From contig JALOBQ010000022.1 in the NCBI GenBank assembly GCA_023228185.1, positions 1 through 10,854 on the forward strand: DNA of 10,854 nucleotides, read 5' to 3'. A model generated the notes under the pieces. It was not told the DNA's origin. It saw only the letters and a program-made list of their open reading frames with translations, and searched no databases. Source of the stretch: Candidatus Omnitrophota bacterium. Lineage in GTDB: Bacteria; Omnitrophota; Gorgyraeia; Gygaellales; Profunditerraquicolaceae. Shown here one piece after another: positions 1-6,404 of this stretch. The position numbers and the translations under genes are program-made. Positions within the stretch are counted from its first letter, which is position 1, and the number at the start of each line of letters is the position of its first letter.

Positions 1-39
1 TTTCAGGCGGGGCCTTTTAAAAATTTTGACTGGATCCAT
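1..39 (-). CDS. 5' end of an unidentified gene, cut by the window edge
   Basis: An ATG at 39-37 is preceded by a strong ribosome binding site, AAGGAG at 50-45, with 5 bases between them. It opens a frame reading MDPVKIFKRPRLK to the window edge. The start lies 26 bases beyond the stop of the M20 gene on the same strand, so it is probably the next gene of that operon. Thirteen residues cannot identify a family. The pattern of a short start followed by 'I-[FL]-[KE]-x-P-x-L' vaguely recalls the N-termini of PAC2-family proteins, but that is a guess and no function is assigned. Confidence 0.6.
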   Translation of the reverse strand, partial: MDPVKIFKRPRLK

Positions 40-65
40 ATTTTCTCCTTAAAATAATTTAAAAA

Positions 66-1193
66 TCAACTTGCTTTATAATTACGTAAAAATTCCACTA
101 AAACTTTTGCTCCCTTTGTCAGCGAGCTTAGCAAAGCGAACTCATCAGCGATATGCGCGCAGCCTTCTTTGCCAAAACCCGTGGCTACAGCAGGAATGCC
201 TTGATCCTGAAAAAACGTAATTACCGTCGCGCCTTCTGAACCGCTGACGCGCGGTTTGATTTTCACATTTTTCATCGCCGTAATCAGCGAGTTGACCAAA
301 GGATGATGCAGATCGATCTGATAAGGCGCCTGGACACCGTTAACCTGAATAGAGAATTTCTTACTGTGTTTAGCCAATATCTTCTTCAGATTTTCTAACA
401 ATGGTTTTTCCGTGCTGCCGGGGAGAAACCGAAAATCCAGTTCAAATTCGCACCAATCAGCAACGACATTGACTTTGTCGCCTCCGCAAATAGTGCCGAT
501 ATTAACAGTCGGCGGATGTAAATATTGATGGGCAACGGATCTTTTATTTTGCGCCTTAAGCTCAGTTAAAACCCGCACGACAGATTCAATTGCGTTATCG
601 CCCAGCCAGGGATAAGCGCCATGGGCTTTTTTGCCGCTAATGCGCACCTTTAAATGCAGCAAGCCTTTTTGGGCGACGACTACTTCAAAATCATCGGCGT
701 CTAAAACTAACGCCGCGTCAACTTTTAATATTTTACGTTTAATTAACGGGATCAAACCCAAATCTGAACCGCTTTCCTCGTCGGCAGTGGCAGCTAGGAC
801 AAGATCATAATCAAAAATCATACCATCCTCAACAATACTATTTACGGCCTCCATCATTACCGCTAAATTACCTTTACAATCAGTTGAGCCTAACCCATAA
901 ATTCTATCCTTGCGGATCAACCCGCTGAATGCCGGCAGCTTCCAACTTTTGCCGGCAGGCACCGTATCCAGATGAGGAGTAAGCAGAAGTTTATGGTTAC
1001 TGTTGCTTCCTTTTAATACCGCTACCAGGTTACTTCTACGCGGCCTAAATTCATAAATGCGGCTTTTTATTCCTAAATCGAGGAAAAATTTTTGCACAAA
1101 ACAGGCAATCTCTTTTTCGTTTCCCGGCGGATTTTGCGAGTCGATGCTGATCAATTTTTGGATAAGTTTAGTTAAACGTTGTTTTCTGATCAT
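66..1193 (-). CDS. M20 family metallopeptidase/deacylase (ArgE/DapE-like)
   Basis: This 375-residue protein has the full length and motif order of M20 di-zinc hydrolases, which remove acyl or amino-acid groups from small substrates in the cytoplasm. Visible metal and catalytic residues are H74 and D76 (TPHLDTVP), the bridging D105 (STDCKGN), the catalytic/metal pair E139-E140 (TADEE), an acidic ligand region at D164-D167, and the C-terminal H347 (CAHIADEF). H191 in KKAHGAYP marks the inserted dimerisation (lid) domain, roughly residues 178-290, whose His completes the active site of the partner subunit. No signal peptide is seen. The ATG overlaps the TGA of the upstream glycosylase gene as ATGA, implying translational coupling. 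All core residues are present, so it should be active. Substrate (acetylornithine, succinyl-diaminopimelate, a dipeptide or another N-acyl compound) cannot be read from the sequence, and the neighbours give no amino-acid pathway. Confidence 0.9.
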   Translation of the reverse strand: MIRKQRLTKLIQKLISIDSQNPPGNEKEIACFVQKFFLDLGIKSRIYEFRPRRSNLVAVLKGSNSNHKLLLTPHLDTVPAGKSWKLPAFSGLIRKDRIYGLGSTDCKGNLAVMMEAVNSIVEDGMIFDYDLVLAATADEESGSDLGLIPLIKRKILKVDAALVLDADDFEVVVAQKGLLHLKVRISGKKAHGAYPWLGDNAIESVVRVLTELKAQNKRSVAHQYLHPPTVNIGTICGGDKVNVVADWCEFELDFRFLPGSTEKPLLENLKKILAKHSKKFSIQVNGVQAPYQIDLHHPLVNSLITAMKNVKIKPRVSGSEGATVITFFQDQGIPAVATGFGKEGCAHIADEFALLSSLTKGAKVLVEFLRNYKAS

Positions 1194-1822
1194 TTAAGCG
1201 GGCAGAGTTGGCATTTCGGTTTATTTTTTAAACAATAATCTTTGGCTAATTTTACCAAAAGCGCGTGATACTCATTAAACATTTTACTGTCTTGTTCCAA
1301 AGAACGCTCAAATAAGCCCTGAATATCCGTGTAACTGTCTTGAGGCTTAATTAAATGGTGGCGCGATAAAATTCTTCGCGTATAAGCATCCACGACAAAA
1401 ACAGGTTTATCCAACGCGTAAAGCAATATCGAATCAGCGGTTTCCGGGCCGATACCTTTAAGCGAAAGTAATTGCGCGCGCAATAAATCTTTATTCTTTA
1501 AGCGCATCTTCGGCAAAGAGCCGCGGTATTCTTTAAAAAAGAACTTTAAAAATTCTTTAATGTATGCGGCCTTAAAATTATAAAACCCCGCCGGCCGGAT
1601 CAGTTGGCTTAATTCCTTAAGCGGCAGGGCTTTCAACCCTGCCGGAGAAAAGTTGCCACTTTTTTTAAGCTGCAATAACGCCCGCTGAACATTGCGCCAA
1701 CTGGTATTCTGCGTAAGAATGGCTCCGAGAATAACCTCAAAACCACTTTTTGCCGGCCACCAATGCTGTTGGCCAAAAGCGCGGAAAAGCTTTTTATAAA
1801 TCGCGCGGATTTTACGGCTCAT
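1190..1822 (-). CDS. Endonuclease III-related HhH-GPD DNA glycosylase (COG2231 type)
   Basis: This 210-residue protein is a base-excision repair glycosylase of the helix-hairpin-helix-GPD superfamily. The stretch WWPAKSGFEVILGAILTQNT (21-40) followed by W42-x-N-V is typical of the endonuclease III-related COG2231/MagIII-like group. The HhH motif is LKGIGPETAD (121-130) and the catalytic aspartate is D145 in VVDAYTRR. The position that carries the lyase lysine in E. coli Nth (GRKTAN) is E127 here, so a monofunctional glycosylase without beta-lyase activity is expected, perhaps acting on alkylated purines as MagIII does. The C-terminal cluster loop reads C197-x6-C204-x2-C207 and then ends three residues later, so the usual fourth Cys (x5 further) is missing. 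The ATG lies inside the end of the PilZ gene (11-base overlap), and the stop forms ATGA with the M20 start. No strong ribosome binding site is seen, which fits coupling. Confidence 0.88.
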   Translation of the reverse strand: MSRKIRAIYKKLFRAFGQQHWWPAKSGFEVILGAILTQNTSWRNVQRALLQLKKSGNFSPAGLKALPLKELSQLIRPAGFYNFKAAYIKEFLKFFFKEYRGSLPKMRLKNKDLLRAQLLSLKGIGPETADSILLYALDKPVFVVDAYTRRILSRHHLIKPQDSYTDIQGLFERSLEQDSKMFNEYHALLVKLAKDYCLKNKPKCQLCPLK

Positions 1823-3776
1823 TCTTTAAGGCCAAAGGGTTAAAACCGTAATAAGCAAAAATAGTATAAGCTGTGCCAGAGACTGAACCTGTATGGCTGC
1901 CTTTAGGAGTCATCCAGCCATGGCCGGTGTCCACATAATCCTGGGTGGCATACGGCAAGCACCCTTCTCCCTGGCCGCTAGCTGAAGAAGAAGAAATAAT
2001 CATATTGCCTAATTGCGCCAGGTAATCATTGGCTTTATCGCTATATGAACTTGAGCGTTTGAGATCGTTTTTACTTAAATAATAATCCGCCATGATCTTG
2101 AAAGTAACTACCATTTGAGCAGTCCACTCCGAAGAGATTACCCCGCCGCGGGCTAAATGCCGCTGAGGAGCAAAATCAAAACCTTTGATCATAACCGTCT
2201 GGCCGCCGGGCCGCTTAAAAGGCACTTCCGCGAGGCAATTTTCCTCGACGAATTCCAGTATTTTATCCGGGTTCATGCCAATGGAAAATAGTTTCTCCGG
2301 CCCGATCGCGGCAACCGACCAGGCATAAGTATCGGTAGCAATTGTCGCGTCTCCCTTGCCGCGCTTAATCGGCATATCAAGTGGATCATAGGTATGTTTA
2401 ATTAACCAATCCAGGGCGATATCGCGGGCTTTTTTATACTTATTATTTCCAGTAATATTAAAAAGCATATTAAAAAAAGCATACGCATCCAGATTATGTT
2501 CAGTGGCATACCAGGAAAATTCCGGCCCGCCGCGCAAGCCGCCATCCCCATCTTTACTCTGCAAAACGATGATATTAGCGGCAATCTCCTCGGCAACTCG
2601 TTGATATTGTATGTCTTTGGTTTTATGGGCATACTGCATAATCGCCAACCCCAGCCAGATATTCGGCCCGCTATGCATTACAGTCTCGGCGGAACTTCCG
2701 TCATTGGCGTAATAAGCGTTAAAAAACCACTTATTCGTTCTTTCGGCGCGCCGGGCGTAAAAATCCAGGAGAATTTGTGCCCGCGAAAAATCGCCGGCAT
2801 TAGTATAAGCCATAATCAATAGCGCCTGGTCATAAGTGAAAGCCCAATTAGCGACATCATTATCCCCCTCAAAGCTCATGCTTAAGCCAGTGCGCATATT
2901 CTGATGCACCTGCAGCCAGCGGTACATCTTATCAATACTGATCTTCTCTAATGCCGCCTGTTTCTGCTCAAGGGCTTTTACTTCTTCTTTAGCTAAAACT
3001 TCCTGGCGCGTAAGATTCAGTAATTTCAAAGCAAGCGCGTTTTTCTCCTGGTTAAGCTTAACTAAACGCTCGTTAACCTCTTTATTGTGCGTGGAAACAG
3101 GCAATACTTTATTCGCTTCTTCGGTCATTACAAAACCAATCTTTGCTTCCAGGTTTTCAATTTTTTTCTGCAAAGAAACACTTTCCTCCTGCAGAAGTTT
3201 TCTTGCCGCCGCGGATTGCTGGATTTTTTCTTTTGCCTGCTTTGATTCCTGCAACACTCCGACTAATTCTTCGACAAGGGTTTTATTATTTTTCGTCAGC
3301 TGATAATTAAGATAAGTGTTGATACCTAAAGCGGCGCTGAGAACAAGGACAATCGCGATAACCAGCGGGATAAATATCTTTTTACCCCAGGCATAACGCA
3401 TCAGCAAACGGCTGTGCCGGGGATCGATTTTTGTGTAATCTAAACCCAAAAGGCATTTAGGCGATCCAACTTCTGCTTCTTTAACCCAGATCACGGAAGC
3501 TAAAGCGCTTACTGGCCGGCGCAAAATCGGCAGTTCGATCTCCAGCGATAAAACAGCTTTTTTCTCGCGGCAGGCTTGAAACATTTCCGGAGGTAAATTA
3601 TTCACTGCCAGGCAAATACCGCCGCGGCTTAAGTTACCGGTAAAGCCCTGCACCCAGGGCGAGAGGATCACTTGCCTGTCCGGGCTTTCTAAACGCAACT
3701 GCACAGGCAAAACCGTATCCAAGCGCAAGTATTTTCTTTGTTCTGGACTTAATTTTGGTTTACGTTTAAAAATCAT
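1812..3776 (-). CDS. PilZ-TM-coiled coil-alpha/alpha toroid envelope protein
   Basis: The 654-residue protein has four parts. Residues 10-125 look like a PilZ domain with both c-di-GMP signatures, RKYLR (14-18, RxxxR) and NLSRGG (48-53, NxSxxG). A single hydrophobic helix (about 134-154) follows the basic RYAWGKK, which predicts a cytoplasmic N-terminus and an external C-terminus. Residues 160-280 are Gln/Glu/Lys/Leu-rich heptad-like coiled coil. Residues 285-650 are helical, with SFEGDNDVANWAFTYDQALL (301-320), paired hairpins and aromatic/acidic loops typical of six-hairpin glycosidase-like toroids. I infer a c-di-GMP-responsive inner-membrane protein acting on, or binding, an extracytoplasmic polysaccharide, analogous in logic to Alg44 (PilZ plus periplasmic part). 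No catalytic residues can be named. The ATG at 3776 has CAGGAG at 3793-3788, with a rather long 11-base spacing. A promoter candidate lies upstream, and the 3' end overlaps the glycosylase gene by 11 bases. Confidence 0.8.
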   Translation of the reverse strand: MIFKRKPKLSPEQRKYLRLDTVLPVQLRLESPDRQVILSPWVQGFTGNLSRGGICLAVNNLPPEMFQACREKKAVLSLEIELPILRRPVSALASVIWVKEAEVGSPKCLLGLDYTKIDPRHSRLLMRYAWGKKIFIPLVIAIVLVLSAALGINTYLNYQLTKNNKTLVEELVGVLQESKQAKEKIQQSAAARKLLQEESVSLQKKIENLEAKIGFVMTEEANKVLPVSTHNKEVNERLVKLNQEKNALALKLLNLTRQEVLAKEEVKALEQKQAALEKISIDKMYRWLQVHQNMRTGLSMSFEGDNDVANWAFTYDQALLIMAYTNAGDFSRAQILLDFYARRAERTNKWFFNAYYANDGSSAETVMHSGPNIWLGLAIMQYAHKTKDIQYQRVAEEIAANIIVLQSKDGDGGLRGGPEFSWYATEHNLDAYAFFNMLFNITGNNKYKKARDIALDWLIKHTYDPLDMPIKRGKGDATIATDTYAWSVAAIGPEKLFSIGMNPDKILEFVEENCLAEVPFKRPGGQTVMIKGFDFAPQRHLARGGVISSEWTAQMVVTFKIMADYYLSKNDLKRSSSYSDKANDYLAQLGNMIISSSSASGQGEGCLPYATQDYVDTGHGWMTPKGSHTGSVSGTAYTIFAYYGFNPLALKNEP

Positions 3777-3816
3777 TAAATCTTGATCTCCTGATTAAAA
3801 ATTGTAGATAGCTTTC

Positions 3817-3844
3817 ATTTTATACCCGTTTAAACTTAATTCAA
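3817..3844 (-). promoter_or_regulatory. Candidate sigma70 promoter for the PilZ-glycosylase-M20 unit
   Basis: On the minus strand TTGAAT (3844-3839) is followed after 16 bases by TAAAAT (3822-3817); an overlapping alternative -10, TATAAA, would give a spacing of 14. It sits in the only gap between genes longer than 30 bases within the minus-strand block and would give a leader of about 35 bases before the ATG at 3776. No hairpin terminator separates it from the upstream exonuclease gene, so read-through from the first operon is also likely. Confidence 0.45.
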
Positions 3845-3854
3845 CAGCAATATT

Positions 3855-4667
3855 CTAATATGAAAATTTTAAAATATTTTCGACTTTAAAAATCACTTCC
3901 TGCTGTTTTAAAAAACAGTAAGCCACCAGGTAGTCACAAGCTCCATCTCTACGCAACAAACGAGGAATAATTTGCCTTTGGGTGATCTGGTTATTCTGTG
4001 CGGAAAGATATTCAATAAAGATTTTCCTTTTGCTTTCTACTGCTGCCTTTAAAAAATCCATTCTTTTTTCAGCCAACGCCGGCTTAAACTGGTTTCCCGA
4101 CAAAGCCAAGCGGAAAAAATCATTAAAATCCGATAAACCGCTGTCTAAAACGATACTTTTTAACTTCATAAATACCTGCAAAGTAAGCTCGACATCGGCG
4201 TAGGCGCGATGTTGCTGGTTATTTTTAATGCCTAATCTTTCAGCGACAAACCAAAGCGCGTAACGCGGCAGGCCAGGCAAGACATTGCGAGCCAAAGTAA
4301 GAATATCCACAGCCTGATTTGATTTTGCAAGCGGTAAATTAAGCAAAGTCAATTCGTTGTTTAAAAACCCTAAATCAAAATTCGTGTTATACGAAGCCAG
4401 GCAGCTGTTTTCAGAAAAACGCAAAAATTCCGGAATAACTTTTTCCATTCCCGGCGCGCCTTGCAGCATCTCCGGAGAAATTTTGTTTACCGCGAAAGCT
4501 TTCGCAGAAACTGCCTTGCCGGAATTAACCAAAGAATCGAATTTCGCGATTACCGTGTCTGCTTTAAATCTTGCCCCGGCAATCTCAACAAGGCGCTCGC
4601 CGCAAGCAAAATCCAGGCCGGTAGTTTCCGTGTCAAAAATTGTAAATTCAACTTGATCAATATGCAT
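3855..4667 (-). CDS. DnaQ-like DEDDh 3'-5' exonuclease with C-terminal WYL-like domain
   Basis: Residues 5-172 form a DEDDh exonuclease of the DnaQ/epsilon superfamily: Exo I is FDTETTG (D12, E14), Exo II is YNTNFDLGF (D98), and Exo III is HRAYAD (H153, D158). All five catalytic residues are present, so 3'-5' trimming of DNA or RNA is expected. Residues 203-268 differ from any epsilon or PolC part and match the WYL pattern: an opening helix (FLKAAVESKRKIFIEYLS), a central ...IIPRLL...DYLVAYC strand pair and a final FKVENILKF strand. The signature Trp is replaced (D245-Y-L) and the family's usual arginines near the end are absent. WYL domains usually sense ligands or nucleic acids in regulators and helicases, so here the domain may control or target the nuclease; that is inference. 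Only one base separates this ATG from the TAA of the DUF2156 gene, and no clear ribosome binding site is seen, which fits coupling. Confidence 0.85.
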   Translation of the reverse strand: MHIDQVEFTIFDTETTGLDFACGERLVEIAGARFKADTVIAKFDSLVNSGKAVSAKAFAVNKISPEMLQGAPGMEKVIPEFLRFSENSCLASYNTNFDLGFLNNELTLLNLPLAKSNQAVDILTLARNVLPGLPRYALWFVAERLGIKNNQQHRAYADVELTLQVFMKLKSIVLDSGLSDFNDFFRLALSGNQFKPALAEKRMDFLKAAVESKRKIFIEYLSAQNNQITQRQIIPRLLRRDGACDYLVAYCFLKQQEVIFKVENILKFSY

Positions 4668-4668
4668 T

Positions 4669-5562
4669 TTATTGCCGCGTGGCGATATACCCTTTAACCA
4701 TTTTTACTGGATGATAAGCTAATTTTGTCTTTTTTAAATTTTCCAGGCCGGAATCGTCCATAATGTTGATAAATTTAAAATCCGGCAATTGTTGGCAAAA
4801 GGCGCGAAAAATAAATTGCGCCAGCCCCTTAAAAGAAAGGTCAGTAATCTCATAGACAATACAGAATGTATCCTTATTTAATTTATAACCGAAAGTAAAT
4901 CCGGTAATCTTTTCATCGCATTTTACAACCAAGCCCTGATAATCAAGCTTTTTGTAATCGGAGAATATTTTTTCCAGAACCAGAGCGCTATCCTGAAGTA
5001 GCCCTAAATAAACAGGATCCTGAGAATGGTTGCTGCGTTGATCTGCCCAAAGCTTAAATAATTTCCTGCACCCTGGAATATGTTTTACAGAAAATTCAAC
5101 GCAGCTAAAATTATAATGTTTGATGAAATAATTATAGGAAGCGCGCTGGCTTTTGAACTTATTTCCAGTTAATCCGGCAAGCTCATTTCTTGAACAAAGA
5201 TAATCCGCGTATTTATCCCGCACAAGCAATCCTGATTCCTGATAACTTTGCTTTTGGTTTTCTTCGATATTTTCTATGCGCGAGACCTCCCGGTTAGTGT
5301 TAAATTTATCCATTAAAGCAAAAACACTTTTTGATAATTCTAAAGAAATCGGCTCGCCTAAAGGAGGCAGATACAGAAAGATCCCGATTTTATCCTTGAA
5401 AAAGACACACAACCTGCCCTGGATGATTTGCCAGCGAATATCAAAAAGCGGCTGCCAAATATAAATGTTCTCAAAGGAAAATACGCAAAGTTCGTGGCGG
5501 CAAGCGCTTAAAAAACGGCGGAATAAGCTTCGATCGGCTAAACTTAATTTATGTAATCTCAT
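4669..5562 (-). CDS. DUF2156 / phosphatidylglycerol lysyltransferase C-terminal-like protein
   Basis: The 297 residues match the DUF2156 (LPG_synthase_C) fold, a double GNAT-like acyltransferase module best known from the C-terminal half of MprF. Recognisable landmarks are the N-terminal FSFENIYIWQ (28-37), the central DYLCSRNELAGLTGNKFKSQ block (120-139) followed by R140-A-S-Y-N-Y-F, and the C-terminal INIMDDSGLENLKKTKLAY (265-283), which corresponds to the family's 'N..D.G...L...K..Y.P' signature. There is no membrane flippase half, so this is the stand-alone soluble form. Such proteins may transfer an aminoacyl group from aminoacyl-tRNA, but stand-alone members are mostly uncharacterised and the substrate is unknown. 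Its start overlaps the YkgJ-like gene as ATGA, and the exonuclease gene begins one base after its stop. The tRNA-binding protein gene two positions upstream is of interest if the donor really is aminoacyl-tRNA. Confidence 0.85.
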   Translation of the reverse strand: MRLHKLSLADRSLFRRFLSACRHELCVFSFENIYIWQPLFDIRWQIIQGRLCVFFKDKIGIFLYLPPLGEPISLELSKSVFALMDKFNTNREVSRIENIEENQKQSYQESGLLVRDKYADYLCSRNELAGLTGNKFKSQRASYNYFIKHYNFSCVEFSVKHIPGCRKLFKLWADQRSNHSQDPVYLGLLQDSALVLEKIFSDYKKLDYQGLVVKCDEKITGFTFGYKLNKDTFCIVYEITDLSFKGLAQFIFRAFCQQLPDFKFINIMDDSGLENLKKTKLAYHPVKMVKGYIATRQ

Positions 5563-6062
5563 TTTCCGAGGTCAAGTTCCGCGACAGCTCTGACTTCTTC
5601 ATAAGCCTGGATAATCTGAGGATTGTCTTTCAGCAGTTTCAATTGTTTTTTTTCGTTAAGATAGGCGGCAAGATAGCGGATATAATCACGCATTTCCGGC
5701 GAATCGATTTTTTCGCTGGCATACGGGCAATTTAGATCGATTGTTAAAAGAACTTTGCCGGCGCGCATATTCAGTAAAAAAGGATACAACTGGCATTCAA
5801 ATGGCCGACAGGCGTACACCTTGCAATGGTTATCCGCTTCGTTTAAAAACGGGCAGATAAAACCTTCCCCTGAAGCTTGCGGCAAAAGGCACAAGCGGTG
5901 GTTGATCGCAATAGAAACGCGGGTATGCGGAATATCTTTGTCGATAAACTCCTGGATCTCTTCCTCCAGCAAACAAGGGCTCCAAACAGAATCAGCTTCC
6001 CTGAACCGGCAGCAAGAGCGGCACTTCAGGCAGATTTCCGAAGGCGCGAATTGTTTGATCAT
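5559..6062 (-). CDS. YkgJ-type cysteine-cluster (zinc/iron-chelating) protein
   Basis: This 167-residue soluble protein carries the pattern of the YkgJ/CxxCxxCC family: C11-x2-C14-x2-C17-C18 at the N-terminus, C70-P-F, C80 and C85-R-P-F-x-C90-x2-Y-P-F in the middle, and C112-P later. Extra cysteines stand at 30 and 58. The family is thought to bind zinc or an iron-sulfur cluster; its biochemical role is not settled. The spacing of the main motifs is normal and nothing is missing. The ATG overlaps the TGA of the tRNA-binding protein gene by four bases, and the stop overlaps the DUF2156 start in the same way, so these three proteins are probably made from one message in fixed ratio. Confidence 0.88.
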   Translation of the reverse strand: MIKQFAPSEICLKCRSCCRFREADSVWSPCLLEEEIQEFIDKDIPHTRVSIAINHRLCLLPQASGEGFICPFLNEADNHCKVYACRPFECQLYPFLLNMRAGKVLLTIDLNCPYASEKIDSPEMRDYIRYLAAYLNEKKQLKLLKDNPQIIQAYEEVRAVAELDLGK

Positions 6063-6379
6063 TTAACGATACTCCCATTCTTTAATTTTTTTTCGGGGGA
6101 AACAATCACGATGCCGTTTTCATCTGAACCGGCTAAAACCATACCCTGGCTTTCCACTCCGCGCAAAATCGCGCTATCTAAATTATCCACGACAACAACT
6201 TGCTTACCCACAAGCGTTTCTTTTGAATACGCGCTTTTTATACCGGCGACAACCTGCTTGGTTTTATCGCCAACATCCAGCGTTAAGATTAACAACTTAT
6301 CCGCGTTAGGATGTTCTGAAACATCTTTAATTTCGGCGATCTTAAATTCTAATTTCCTGAATTCATCAATAGTAGCCAT
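6059..6379 (-). CDS. Stand-alone tRNA-binding protein, MetRS C-terminal (Trbp111/MetG-beta) type
   Basis: The 106-residue product is a single OB-fold of the EMAP-II/Trbp111 class that forms the C-terminal extension of many bacterial methionyl-tRNA synthetases. The family signatures are clear: FRKLEFKIAEIKDVSEHPNA (7-26) then DKL, QVVAGI (42-47), and the NL..A.LRGVESQGMVLA region (66-83). It is expected to be a homodimer that binds tRNA structure non-specifically and helps present tRNA to a synthetase. I chose the ATG at 6379 because GGAG at 6391-6388 lies exactly 8 bases before it; a GTG at 6388 is in frame but falls inside that ribosome binding site. No catalytic metG is present in the window, so it either serves a synthetase encoded elsewhere or acts independently. 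It lies 25 bases after the second GT-C gene and overlaps the YkgJ-like gene (ATGA). Confidence 0.92.
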   Translation of the reverse strand: MATIDEFRKLEFKIAEIKDVSEHPNADKLLILTLDVGDKTKQVVAGIKSAYSKETLVGKQVVVVDNLDSAILRGVESQGMVLAGSDENGIVIVSPEKKLKNGSIVK

Positions 6380-6386
6380 TAGCCTC

Positions 6387-6393
6387 ACTCCTT
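6387..6393 (-). promoter_or_regulatory. Ribosome binding site deciding the start of the tRNA-binding protein
   Basis: AAGGAGT on the minus strand gives a consensus Shine-Dalgarno with 8 bases between GGAG and the ATG at 6379. It overlaps the in-frame GTG at 6388, which rules that codon out as the start. Confidence 0.75.
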
Positions 6394-6404
6394 TTTAATC
6401 AACT

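Noticed and set aside
2496..2822. A 108-codon plus-strand open frame inside the PilZ-toroid gene
   Set aside because: It lies wholly antisense to a conserved domain and has no ribosome binding site or recognisable motif.
3777..3854. Terminator or riboswitch in the gap before the PilZ gene
   Set aside because: Only weak AT-rich self-complementarity is visible; the gap is too short for a riboswitch and has no stable GC stem followed by T bases.
6380..6388. GTG at 6388 as the start of the tRNA-binding protein
   Set aside because: It overlaps the GGAG that is ideally spaced for the ATG at 6379, and the extra residues are not part of the family N-terminus.
5877..6398. A 173-codon plus-strand open frame opposite the YkgJ-like and tRNA-binding genes
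   Set aside because: It is a shadow of two well-supported minus-strand genes, its product resembles no family, and it spans their ATGA junction.
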